DNA of 28,974 bases from CAZAMP01 sp964486455 (GTDB taxonomy: Bacteria; Eisenbacteria; RBG-16-71-46; CAZAMP01), in NCBI GenBank assembly GCA_964486455.1, contig CAZAMP010000051.1, positions 1-28,974 of the forward strand, written 5' to 3'. Each line of letters starts with the position of its first letter. Position 1 is the stretch's first letter. The notes beneath the pieces are model-generated. The model was given only the letters and a program-made list of their open reading frames with translations. It had not been told where the DNA came from and searched no databases. Below are positions 1 to 7,097 of this stretch, one piece after another. The translations under genes were made by a program, and so were the position numbers.

Positions 1-63
1 CCGCACTTTTCGACCGGCGAAAGGGGTGCCGCGGTTTTCAGCCGGCGTTTACACACCCTCTAT

Positions 64-276
64 TCATTGGCCAGATGTAGTATCCAGGGAGAGGATATCA
101 TGGTTAGTCTGGCACACGACAATCGGGAGTCGTTTCGACTCATGACCATCCAACCGTTCTCGGCCGACCAACCAGGTTGTGTGGGTCCCGAAATCTCCAA
201 CGTCTTGACGGGGTTGATGTTCCGTTCCATCTAGAAGCGTTGTCAAGGCGAGAGTCAGAGAGTCCTCATCCGACAT
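64..276 (-). CDS. Possible small hypothetical protein, 70 aa
   Basis: An open frame runs from an ATG at 276 to a TGA at 64-66. The sequence GGAG lies six bases before the ATG and could serve as a ribosome binding site. A TTG at 321 would extend it to 85 residues. The product (beginning MSDEDSLTLALTTLL) has no signal peptide, membrane segment or motif I recognise, and its codon use does not show the strong G/C third-position bias of the neighbouring genes. It may be a real small protein, a remnant, or a chance frame; the last is quite possible. Confidence 0.2.
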   Translation of the reverse strand: MSDEDSLTLALTTLLDGTEHQPRQDVGDFGTHTTWLVGRERLDGHESKRLPIVVCQTNHDILSLDTTSGQ

Positions 277-341
277 TGTGCACTCCAGAGCACACGAATT
301 GCTCTCTTCCCTATTCCTCAAGCAGGATCGCGTGAGTTAGA

Positions 342-355
342 GCCCCGCGCGGGGC
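342..355. terminator. GC palindrome, possible tRNA-Lys terminator
   Basis: A perfect 14-base palindrome (GCCCCGC/GCGGGGC) lies about 80 bases downstream of tRNA-Lys on the minus strand. There is no T-tract after it, so intrinsic termination is uncertain. It could equally be a protein-binding palindrome. Confidence 0.25.
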
Positions 356-434
356 CCAGTTGGCGGGTTTGTAGCGTCGAGAGGGGCAGCGATGCGATTA
401 GCGCATTGAGCATGATCAACTTGGGACTCCTGGA

Positions 435-511
435 TGGTGAGCCGTCCGGGGTTCGAACCCGGGACCCTCTGCTTAAAAGGCAGATGCTCTACCTGACTGA
501 GCTAACGGCCC
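435..511 (-). tRNA. tRNA-Lys (anticodon UUU)
   Basis: The minus strand folds into a full cloverleaf. The acceptor arm pairs GGGCCGT with ACGGCTC (one G-U pair). The anticodon arm is TCTGC-CTTTTAA-GCAGA with anticodon TTT, and the T-arm contains GGTTCGAACCC flanked by pairing bases. The discriminator base is A at 438, and the 3' CCA is encoded at 435-437. It decodes lysine AAA/AAG codons. A sigma-70-type promoter lies just upstream at 531-559. Confidence 0.96.
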
Positions 512-530
512 ACCGAATTTGCCGACGGGG

Positions 531-559
531 ATAGTCTCAACTTCTGGCGGGAAGGTCAA
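531..559 (-). promoter_or_regulatory. Promoter for tRNA-Lys
   Basis: On the minus strand a -35 element TTGACC (554-559) is followed, after 17 bases, by a -10 element GACTAT (531-536). The predicted start would be about a dozen bases before the mature tRNA 5' end at 511, which fits a short processed leader. Confidence 0.55.
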
Positions 560-569
560 CCGCGGCCTA

Positions 570-584
570 CCGCCTCGGAGGCAG
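570..584 (-). terminator. Small hairpin after the epimerase gene
   Basis: CTGCC and GGCGG (read on the minus strand) can pair around a five-base loop, 15 bases after the stop codon at 600. There is no T-tract and the stem contains a G-T pair, so it is at most a weak terminator. Confidence 0.25.
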
Positions 585-599
585 TTCGCCGCCAACCCT

Positions 600-1529
600 T
601 CACCTCCCCAGCGTCTCCCGAAGCGCCCCCTCCAGCTCCGGATACTCGAAACGAAACCCGCTATCGAGAAGCCGACGCGCCACGGCGCGCTGACTCCACA
701 AGACGACGTCCGCCATCTCCCCCATCATCATCCGAAGCGCCCAAGCGGGTACCGCGAAGAGCGCCGGTCGCCCCAACACGCGCCCCAACGCCGATGTGAA
801 CTCCCGGTTCATGACCGGGTTCGGCCCGACCACATTCACGGCACCGGCAATTGACTCGTTCGACACGACGAACCGCACTGCCCGCACGAGATCACCCAAA
901 GAAATCCACGGCATGTACGAAGCACCATCGCCGAGACGCCCGCCCAGCCCAAGCCGAAACACGGGAAGCATTCTCCCCAGCGCACCGCCCGCACCCGAAA
1001 GCACCATCCCGATGCGCAAGAGAACGACACGAACACCGAACGCCTCCGCCGAAAGCGCCTCTGCTTCCCACTCCCGGCATACGTCGGCGAGAAAACCGCT
1101 TCCGTGCGACGCCGATTCCCCAAGCACCTGATCCCCGCGGTCACCGTAGATCCCCACCGCCGATGCCGACACCAGCACGCGCGGACGCGTTTCAAGCCGC
1201 GAAAGCGTCCCCACCAGTAGCCGCGTCCCCAACACCCGGCTGTCACGGATGCGCGCCCTCTGCGCGTCGTTCCATCGCCGCCCCGCAACGCTCTCGCCGG
1301 CGAGATGCACGACGGTATCGACGCCTTCAAGACCGGCGGCGTCGATTTCGCCTCGAGAGGGATCCCACATCACGCTCGACACGTCACCCGCAGACCCCGC
1401 AGCAGAGCCGGCCGCCCGGGAGCATCCACCCGACCGCACCAACCGAACGACGTGATCCTCGGATGAAATGAAGGACGTCACGAGGGCCGACCCGATGAGC
1501 CCGGTCGACCCTGTGATGAGAACGGACAT
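600..1529 (-). CDS. TIGR01777 family NAD-dependent epimerase/dehydratase-like protein (YfcH/SulA-like)
   Basis: This 309-residue protein starts with the Rossmann dinucleotide motif GSTGLIG (residues 7-13). It continues with the short-chain dehydrogenase/epimerase pattern typical of the TIGR01777 (YfcH, slr1223) family: HLAGESVAGRRW, then SASAVGIYGDRG, then the MPWISLGDLVRAV segment. It ends with the DUF1731-like C-terminal domain (MMGEMADVVLWSQR...LLDSGF). The family is a cytoplasmic, NAD(P)-binding set of mostly unknown substrate; some members affect cell division in other bacteria, but nothing here proves that. The ATG at 1529 shares one base with the purA stop (TGATG), so the two genes are translationally coupled. 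No strong ribosome binding site is visible, which agrees with coupling. Confidence 0.93.
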   Translation of the reverse strand: MSVLITGSTGLIGSALVTSFISSEDHVVRLVRSGGCSRAAGSAAGSAGDVSSVMWDPSRGEIDAAGLEGVDTVVHLAGESVAGRRWNDAQRARIRDSRVLGTRLLVGTLSRLETRPRVLVSASAVGIYGDRGDQVLGESASHGSGFLADVCREWEAEALSAEAFGVRVVLLRIGMVLSGAGGALGRMLPVFRLGLGGRLGDGASYMPWISLGDLVRAVRFVVSNESIAGAVNVVGPNPVMNREFTSALGRVLGRPALFAVPAWALRMMMGEMADVVLWSQRAVARRLLDSGFRFEYPELEGALRETLGR

Positions 1530-2818
1530 CAGTCCCGGAGTGGCGGAAGCAGATCTTCACGGACGTGTATGATCTTATCGCGGCGACTGCCGGTACTCAC
1601 CATTGCGATGGGCACGCCCGCGATCTCGGCAATCCGTTCAACGTAGCGCTGCGCGTTCTCGGGAAGATCCGACCACGTCTTGGCGTTTCCGACCGTCCCC
1701 GACCATCCCGGCATCTCCTCATACACCGGTTTGCACTGATCGAGCGTGTCGATGGGATCCTCCAGGACGGGATCCGGCGCGCCCTCGTATGACGTCGCGA
1801 TCCGGAGGGTCTCTTCCCCATCCAGAACGTCGAGCTTTGTCACCACGAGCGCGGTCACACCGTTCACCTCCACCGCATAGCGAAGCAGCACACCATCGAG
1901 CCAGCCGCAACGACGCGGACGACCCGTCGTGGCCCCGAACTCCGCTCCGCGAGAGCGGATAGCCTCGGCACTCGCCCCCAGCAGCTCCGTCGGGAACGGT
2001 CCCTCACCCACGCGGGTGGTATACGCCTTCACGATGCCGACCACGCTCGACAGCGTCGTCGCCGGCATCCCGAGTCCCACCACGGCCCCGCCGGTCGAGG
2101 GGTTCGATGAGGTCACGAACGGATACGTGCCGTGATCCAAATCCAAGAGAACGCCTTGGGCACCTTCCAGAAGAAGCTCACGGCCGGTTGTGATCAGGTT
2201 CGTAACCATCCGCCTGACCTCGCGGATAAACGGTCTGAAACTCTCGGCCTGCGCATCGAGCGTCTCTCGGACCTGATCCATCGGTTGGAGTGAGGTCGGC
2301 TCGCAACCCACGCAAAGTGCCCACTCCCGGATACCTCGTAGCGCCTGATCGCGGCGCTCCGGACGATAGAGATCGCCCACGCGAAGGCCGGTCCGTAGCG
2401 CCTTCGTCTCGTACGCGGGACCGATGCCACGAAGCGTCGTTCCGATCGGACGATCCGACGTCGCCTCCCGGTGGGTATCCACGGCCTTGTGATCGGGAAG
2501 AATGAGATGAGCGCGCGGGCTCATGAAGAGCCGTCCGTCCACGTCGATGTTCGCCTGCCGAATCGTATCAAGCTCGATGAGGAATGCCTCGGGATCGATC
2601 GCCATGCCGTTTCCGAGGAGACAGGTCACTCCGGGCCGGAGAATGCCGGCGGGAATGAGATGCAGGATGTGGGTGGTATCTCCAATGACGACGGTGTGAC
2701 CGGCGTTTGCCCCACCCTGGTACCGCGCGACCGCGTCGACGCGCGCGCTCAGGATATCGGCGATCTTCCCCTTGCCCTCATCGCCCCACTGGCAACCGAC
2801 CAGTGCCGTTACACCCAT
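1529..2818 (-). CDS. purA: Adenylosuccinate synthase
   Basis: PurA joins IMP and aspartate, using GTP, to make adenylosuccinate, the first step from IMP to AMP. The 429-residue length is normal. The N-terminus carries the signature GCQWGDEGKGK (residues 8-18, with catalytic Asp13), and GGANAGHTVV supplies His41. Further family landmarks are LLEGAQGVLLDLDHGTYPFVTSSNPS and the base-binding TKLDVLDG segment. The ATG at 2818 is preceded by GGAGG at seven bases. The gene has its own promoter (2894-2922) and a roughly 70-base leader with a strong hairpin. The downstream partner is the TIGR01777 protein, overlapping by one base; I see no obvious functional link between the two. Confidence 0.98.
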   Translation of the reverse strand: MGVTALVGCQWGDEGKGKIADILSARVDAVARYQGGANAGHTVVIGDTTHILHLIPAGILRPGVTCLLGNGMAIDPEAFLIELDTIRQANIDVDGRLFMSPRAHLILPDHKAVDTHREATSDRPIGTTLRGIGPAYETKALRTGLRVGDLYRPERRDQALRGIREWALCVGCEPTSLQPMDQVRETLDAQAESFRPFIREVRRMVTNLITTGRELLLEGAQGVLLDLDHGTYPFVTSSNPSTGGAVVGLGMPATTLSSVVGIVKAYTTRVGEGPFPTELLGASAEAIRSRGAEFGATTGRPRRCGWLDGVLLRYAVEVNGVTALVVTKLDVLDGEETLRIATSYEGAPDPVLEDPIDTLDQCKPVYEEMPGWSGTVGNAKTWSDLPENAQRYVERIAEIAGVPIAMVSTGSRRDKIIHVREDLLPPLRD

Positions 2819-2853
2819 GCGGAGATCCTCCAGGCCGCGTACAACAGGATATG

Positions 2854-2881
2854 CCCGCGCAGCCCCGAATGGGTGCGCGGG
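2854..2881 (-). promoter_or_regulatory. Leader hairpin upstream of purA
   Basis: In the transcribed leader, CCCGCGCA pairs perfectly with TGCGCGGG around a 12-base interior that can itself add three C-G pairs. It sits between the predicted start site and the purA ribosome binding site, with no T-tract behind it. It could be an attenuator or mRNA-stabilising element. I do not recognise a known purine riboswitch here. Confidence 0.4.
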
Positions 2882-2893
2882 GAAGAACGGCGG

Positions 2894-2922
2894 AGGATAG
2901 CAAGTAGGAATCTACGGGTCAA
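2894..2922 (-). promoter_or_regulatory. Promoter for purA
   Basis: On the minus strand a -35 element TTGACC (2917-2922) is separated by 17 bases from a -10 element TATCCT (2894-2899). It lies just after the stop codon of the TPR gene, so purA can be transcribed independently of the pilus operon. The predicted leader is about 70 bases. Confidence 0.6.
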
Positions 2923-2940
2923 ACGCCCAGTGGACGCGCC

Positions 2941-4278
2941 CTATCGGCCAAGCCAGTCGCGGACCTTCGCGTCCCGGTCGGGATCGCTTCCGTCCGAGAG
3001 CCGGAGGTATCGCCCGAACTCTTCCTTCGCCTCGGCGATCCGGCCGGCCGCTTTGAGCGTGAGCGCCAGGTTGTAGCGAAGCTCGGCCTTGTCCGGAGCG
3101 ATGATCAGGGCCCGCTGATAGGCGTCGATCGCGCCGTCATAGTTGTTCAGCGCGCGACGGGCGGCCGCGAGCCCGGCGATCGCCTTCCAGTCGTTTGGGT
3201 CCACGTCGACCGCGTTCTGATGGATCCGCTCCGCGGCCTCGGGAAACCCTTGACGAAGGAGCGCCACGCCCAGGTTCGTCCAGGCCCGGCTGAACTCGAT
3301 GTCGATCGCGAGCGCGCGTCGGCTCCACGCCTCGGCCGACTTCCAATCGCCGAGTTGGAGATGCACCGCGGCCATGTGGTTGGCGATTCGTGGATCCGTC
3401 GAGTCCAGGTTCCACGCGGTCGCCCCGGCCCGCACGGAGGTCGCGAACTCGCCCTCCTCGAGCGCCCGGAGAGATCGCGCCAGGTATCGGTCGGCGGCAC
3501 CCGTTCGCCCCGACTGCCGGAGCGCGCCGGCGACGGAATCGTGTGCCTTTCGACCGGACGGCGTCAGTGCCGCCGGGCCGGGTAGCTTGCGCTTCGGCGC
3601 GGCCGTCTTGGGCGTGACCGTCTTCGGAGGCGCCGGTGCGGGAGTGATCGCCCTCGGCGTGGCCGTTTTCGGTTTGGCCGTCTCGAGTGCGACCGTCGGC
3701 GGCCCGACAGACCGCGGCGCAACCGTCTCCTGCGTCAACGCCTTCGGTTTGGCGGTTTCGCTATCGAGGGTCTCATCGGCCCGGCCCCCATGCTCGGCTT
3801 CATCACCGTACGCGCCGTCAGACGCTTCAGCGTCCGCGTGGGCGTCATCATCCACGTACCTGTCATCGTAAGCGTCGTCGTCGGAGTACATCGTCTCCGC
3901 CGAATCGCGCGTGGCCGACTCGAACTTGCTCGTCCCGATCGTATCCGGGAGCCAAGTAACAGCGAGCGCCCCGAGTCCGATCACGAGCGCTCCGACAACG
4001 ATCAGCTTTCGGCGGGCGAGAAGTGAGAACTTCGAGCCTGCGAAACGGATCGGATTCGCCCCGCGAAGCGGAACGGCATTCTCAGCCGGCCCGATCTCCG
4101 CCGCATCGCCGATGCCGCTCGTCGCGCCACCCGTGTCTTCGCCGCCCGTGGTGTTGTCTGCGTACGACTGCGTGCCATCGTTGTAGTCATACCCACTCTC
4201 GATCGAGCCGGTCGTCGACTCGCTGCCATTCTCTTCCTGCCGGGGATCCGTGCCCGGGTCGTTTTCGTCGAAGGTCAC
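2941..4278 (-). CDS. Single-pass membrane protein with C-terminal TPR repeats, last gene of the pilus-like operon (MshN-like position)
   Basis: This 445-residue protein has four zones. Residues 1-85 are polar and rich in Asp, Glu, Gly and Thr. One membrane helix spans about 91-111 (LIVVGALVIGLGALAVTWLP). Residues 115-240 are an acidic then Pro/Thr/Lys-rich linker with repeated PKT/TAxPK units. A C-terminal block (about 265-430) contains at least four tetratricopeptide repeats, for example AWTNLGVALLRQGFPEAAE and AELRYNLALTLKAAGRIAEA. The topology suggests a cytoplasmic N-terminus and a periplasmic TPR domain, as in MshN of the MSHA pilus system, although similarity of position rather than sequence is the argument. 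The start is GTG at 4278, two bases after the secretin stop; no strong separate ribosome site is seen. The likely role is support of secretin or pilus assembly. Confidence 0.85.
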   Translation of the reverse strand: MTFDENDPGTDPRQEENGSESTTGSIESGYDYNDGTQSYADNTTGGEDTGGATSGIGDAAEIGPAENAVPLRGANPIRFAGSKFSLLARRKLIVVGALVIGLGALAVTWLPDTIGTSKFESATRDSAETMYSDDDAYDDRYVDDDAHADAEASDGAYGDEAEHGGRADETLDSETAKPKALTQETVAPRSVGPPTVALETAKPKTATPRAITPAPAPPKTVTPKTAAPKRKLPGPAALTPSGRKAHDSVAGALRQSGRTGAADRYLARSLRALEEGEFATSVRAGATAWNLDSTDPRIANHMAAVHLQLGDWKSAEAWSRRALAIDIEFSRAWTNLGVALLRQGFPEAAERIHQNAVDVDPNDWKAIAGLAAARRALNNYDGAIDAYQRALIIAPDKAELRYNLALTLKAAGRIAEAKEEFGRYLRLSDGSDPDRDAKVRDWLGR

Positions 4279-4280
4279 CT

Positions 4281-5885
4281 TTAGTATGCCCCCTCGATTC
4301 GTTCGAGCTCGCGCATGGCGAACTCATTCGCTTCCCGGCCGACCATGACCCTGGGACGGAGCACGATCACCAACTCCACATGCTCCTCGATCCGGTCGGT
4401 CCGTCTGAACAAGTGTCCGAGCAGCGGAATTCTGCCCAGAAACGGAACCATCGACACGTCCTCCCGGACGCGTTCCTTCATGAGTCCGCCGATGACGAGC
4501 GCATGTCCATTCCGTACGCGGACCACCGCGTCCACCTCTCGGATGTCCAGGATCGGCGCGTTCGCCAGGATATTCATGCCGGTCGCGCCCGGCGGGAACA
4601 CGTCCTCCCCGACAAGCTCAGTGATCGACGGGTGGATGTTCATCATGATGTCACCGTCGGCACTGATCTGCGGCGTGACGTCGAGAACGAGCCCGATCGT
4701 CACCCGTTCAGGCTCGACGGTGATGATGGGCTCGGACGATCCGTCCGGCTGCGTTTCGTAATCGATCTGTTGCGAGAAGAAACTCTCCTCGCGAGCGACC
4801 TTGATGATCGCCTTCTGATTGTTGAGCGTCGTCACGCGCGGCGAGCTGATCACCTTGACGTCACCCTGTTTCCCCAGCGCGTTCAGGAACACGTCGAAGT
4901 CACCCTCGGAGAAGGCGGCCCCGAAGACCGCGTCTCCCAGCGAGAGATCCTGGGCCACGGCGAATTCGTCCTGACCGAAGACATCGGTAACGTCACCCAC
5001 GACCGGGATCTGGCTCCAATCGATGCCGAGGTGTCGCTCCTTGCTGAGAACGACCTCCGCGATCTCTGCCTCGATGAACACCTGGCGGTGGGTCGACCCT
5101 TCGATCCGCTCGAGGAAGTCCGCGACACGGTTGAGCTTCGAGAAAGACGCCGTCACGAGCACCACGCCCGAATGAGGATGGACGACCAGACGCTCGCGGA
5201 CCCCGACGCCGTCACCTTCATCGCCCGAGGAGCCCTCGAAAGAGGAGTCATCCATCAGGTCGCCGCCTGCCACGTCACCGCCCGCTCCACCGATTTCCGC
5301 CTGCCCCTCGCTGCCGCCGAAGACGATCATCTCGAGGCCTTTGATGATGTCGGCCCACGGGTTCGATGAGACCTGCGAATCGACCGACACGCTGCTCTCG
5401 CCGCCGCCTCCGTCGCTCGACTCACCGCCTCCACCACTCGAGGCGGCCAGCCGTGTCGAGCCGATGCGGATCCCCGTGACGTAGTCGACGGTGAACATGC
5501 GCGTTTGAAGGCCTTCGCCGTATACGCGCAGAGGTCCGTCATGAAGACGATAGTGATAGCCGCTCTGTGAGATGATCGCGTCGAGCACCGCATCGAGGGC
5601 CTTGTCGGTGACCTCGATCGTGACGGTCCCTCTCACGTCGGGATCAATGATGAGATCGAGCCCCACCTGATCGGCCACGGTCAGGAGCACGCTCTTGATA
5701 TCCGCCATGTGCGCGCTCAAGGACACGCGGCGCTTCTCCGGAAGAAGATCCGGATCCAGCGGTTCGGGCTCGGAGATCAGCATTTCATCCATGGGCTCCG
5801 CATCATCGGCGCGGGGCCCACTCGCCGGAACCCCGACGAGCACCAGCAAGGCAACGAGCGCCAGAATGTAGCGATCGGATGCCAT
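4281..5885 (-). CDS. Outer-membrane secretin, MshL/PilQ/GspD family
   Basis: The 534-residue protein begins with a signal peptide (about residues 1-26, hydrophobic LALVALLVLVGVPA). A secretin/TonB short N-terminal (N0-like) domain follows at about 52-125 (VSLSAHMADIKSVLLTVADQ...), and FTVDYVTGIRIGSTR matches the MshL-type secretin N domain. Two Gly/Ser/Asp-rich loops (about 148-166 and 190-228) interrupt the N domain. The C-terminal beta-barrel region carries the secretin signature VPFLGRIPLLGHLFR. It would form the outer-membrane gate through which the pseudopilus or its cargo passes. The ATG at 5885 overlaps the upstream stop by one base, and AAAGGAGG lies seven bases before it. Assignment to the secretin superfamily is firm; MshL as the closest branch is my reading of the N-terminal pattern. 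Confidence 0.94.
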   Translation of the reverse strand: MASDRYILALVALLVLVGVPASGPRADDAEPMDEMLISEPEPLDPDLLPEKRRVSLSAHMADIKSVLLTVADQVGLDLIIDPDVRGTVTIEVTDKALDAVLDAIISQSGYHYRLHDGPLRVYGEGLQTRMFTVDYVTGIRIGSTRLAASSGGGGESSDGGGGESSVSVDSQVSSNPWADIIKGLEMIVFGGSEGQAEIGGAGGDVAGGDLMDDSSFEGSSGDEGDGVGVRERLVVHPHSGVVLVTASFSKLNRVADFLERIEGSTHRQVFIEAEIAEVVLSKERHLGIDWSQIPVVGDVTDVFGQDEFAVAQDLSLGDAVFGAAFSEGDFDVFLNALGKQGDVKVISSPRVTTLNNQKAIIKVAREESFFSQQIDYETQPDGSSEPIITVEPERVTIGLVLDVTPQISADGDIMMNIHPSITELVGEDVFPPGATGMNILANAPILDIREVDAVVRVRNGHALVIGGLMKERVREDVSMVPFLGRIPLLGHLFRRTDRIEEHVELVIVLRPRVMVGREANEFAMRELERIEGAY

Positions 5886-6406
5886 CAGTTCGCCTCCTTT
5901 ATCTCGAAGCCCTCGCGCGACGCGAGCTCAAGCCATGCGCGGCCGTCCGCTCCATCCACGAGAACGCGCTTCCCATCTATCCTCACGACCAGAACTCCCT
6001 CGGCCTTCTCACCCACGCGCACCGGAATTCCGTCGATGAGCGCGATCCTGTCGCCCTCGGTATCGATCAGGGCGTGAAGCTCAAGCCCCGGGCCCGCCAC
6101 TTCGTCCGGCATATGCCCGCTCACACTGGCGAGCGGGCCATCAAAGCTCACGTGCTCGCTCGCGTCCATGAACGGGTTCTGTCCCCAGTGGCGAGACAGA
6201 AGCGGCGCCGCCCCTCCCGGCCCCGAATCCAAATCCAATGACGGGGGGATCGGTTGGCTGAGCCAATCACCGTCGAAGCCGATCTCACCCGCGCCGTCAC
6301 CGCCGGACGGGGCGATTGCGCTCCCCCAGAACGCGAACGATGCGACGACCGCCGTCAACACGAGCGCTCCGTAGAACGGCCAGATCTGTCGCGAGCGCCA
6401 GTTCAC
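5885..6406 (-). CDS. PilP/GspC/MshK-like inner-membrane assembly protein
   Basis: With a GTG start at 6406 the protein has 173 residues. A short cytoplasmic stretch is followed by one membrane helix (about residues 8-28, QIWPFYGALVLTAVVASFAF), a Gly/Pro/Asp-rich linker, and a small beta-rich C-terminal domain (GLELHALIDTEGDRIALIDG...VRVGEKAEGVLVVRIDG). That last pattern is the one seen in PilP and GspC homology-region domains, which link the inner-membrane platform to the secretin. I chose GTG at 6406 because GGGAGGAC lies just before it and it gives a four-base GTGA overlap with the PilO-like gene; a start at 6472 would overlap that gene by 70 bases. Identification rests mainly on size, topology and operon position. 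Confidence 0.72.
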   Translation of the reverse strand: MNWRSRQIWPFYGALVLTAVVASFAFWGSAIAPSGGDGAGEIGFDGDWLSQPIPPSLDLDSGPGGAAPLLSRHWGQNPFMDASEHVSFDGPLASVSGHMPDEVAGPGLELHALIDTEGDRIALIDGIPVRVGEKAEGVLVVRIDGKRVLVDGADGRAWLELASREGFEIKEAN

Positions 6407-7089
6407 ATCGTCCTCCCGTACGTCGCGAGCGTCATGCGGACGGTCAGTAGCGGCCCGTCCCGAGACGTCCATACCCGCCGCGCTTCGACGACGCGCGTGA
6501 GCTCTCTCAACTCCCCGATGAACCGTACGAGCGAGTCGTAGGAGGCATGGAACTCCAGGGCAAACTCGTGCGGCGTGACCACGACGACGCTCTTGACCTC
6601 ATCGTCGCCTTCATCGCTCCACTCGTCCCACTCGTCCTCATTCTCCCAATCGTCCTCTTCCCATTCATCTTCGCCGAATTCGGCGCCGCCCTCTTCTCCG
6701 TCGGTGAGCGCGTAGCCGTCCTCATCGCCCCAGTCGCTTTCGTCTTCCGACTCGACTAGGCGAAGGTCTTCGATACCGCATCGCGTGGCCAACCTCGCCA
6801 GCTCCAGCGAGAACGACAGCCGGATATCGCCGGCCTGCACCGCATCCGCGTATCCGCCTTCCACGGCCGACCAGATGCCTGGTTCGTCAGACGACAGCGT
6901 GGACCAGCTCTGCATCACGTCCGCTCGGTCCTGCGTCGCCTCCCGGATCTCGATCCCCGCCATCGCGAGGGCGGCGATCTCCGCGCGCTGACGCTTCGCG
7001 CCCAAGAGGAAAATCGCTGAGAAGAGAACGAGAGCGATCCCGTCCACGATCAGGATGGTGCGAAGTGATCTATTGGCACCCGGTACCAC
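6403..7089 (-). CDS. PilO/GspM/MshJ-like protein with a Trp/Asp/Glu-rich insert
   Basis: This 228-residue protein has a single N-terminal membrane helix (about residues 11-30), a helical/coiled-coil segment (about 31-65), and a C-terminal ferredoxin-like half (HEFALEFHASYDSLVRFIGELRELTRVVEARRVW), which is the PilO pattern. It would pair with the PilN part of the preceding protein in the inner-membrane alignment complex. Residues about 113-165 form an extremely acidic insert with regularly spaced tryptophans, which I do not know from ordinary PilO proteins. The start is GTG at 7089, preceded by AGGAGGG that overlaps the TAG stop of the upstream gene. The PilO call is from topology, local pattern and position. 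Confidence 0.75.
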   Translation of the reverse strand: MVPGANRSLRTILIVDGIALVLFSAIFLLGAKRQRAEIAALAMAGIEIREATQDRADVMQSWSTLSSDEPGIWSAVEGGYADAVQAGDIRLSFSLELARLATRCGIEDLRLVESEDESDWGDEDGYALTDGEEGGAEFGEDEWEEDDWENEDEWDEWSDEGDDEVKSVVVVTPHEFALEFHASYDSLVRFIGELRELTRVVEARRVWTSRDGPLLTVRMTLATYGRTM

Positions 7090-7097
7090 CGTCCCTC

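Larger units (their letters stand above)
1..434. other. Region with no confidently identified gene, left edge
   Basis: This stretch lies downstream of tRNA-Lys on the minus strand. I recognise no protein family in it on either strand. It holds one weak minus-strand open frame (64-276, listed separately) and a perfect GC-rich palindrome at 342-355. Base composition looks less GC-rich than the operons to the right, which fits an intergenic or decayed region. The first 63 bases could be the end of something lying outside the window. Confidence 0.4.

Noticed and set aside
2854..2881. Hairpin before purA as a terminator of the pilus operon
   Set aside because: It lies downstream of the purA promoter and has no T-tract, so it fits a leader element better than a terminator, although partial read-through termination cannot be excluded.
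4023..5369. A 448-residue plus-strand open frame opposite the secretin
   Set aside because: It is antisense to the clear secretin and TPR genes, with a low-complexity Arg/Asp/His composition.
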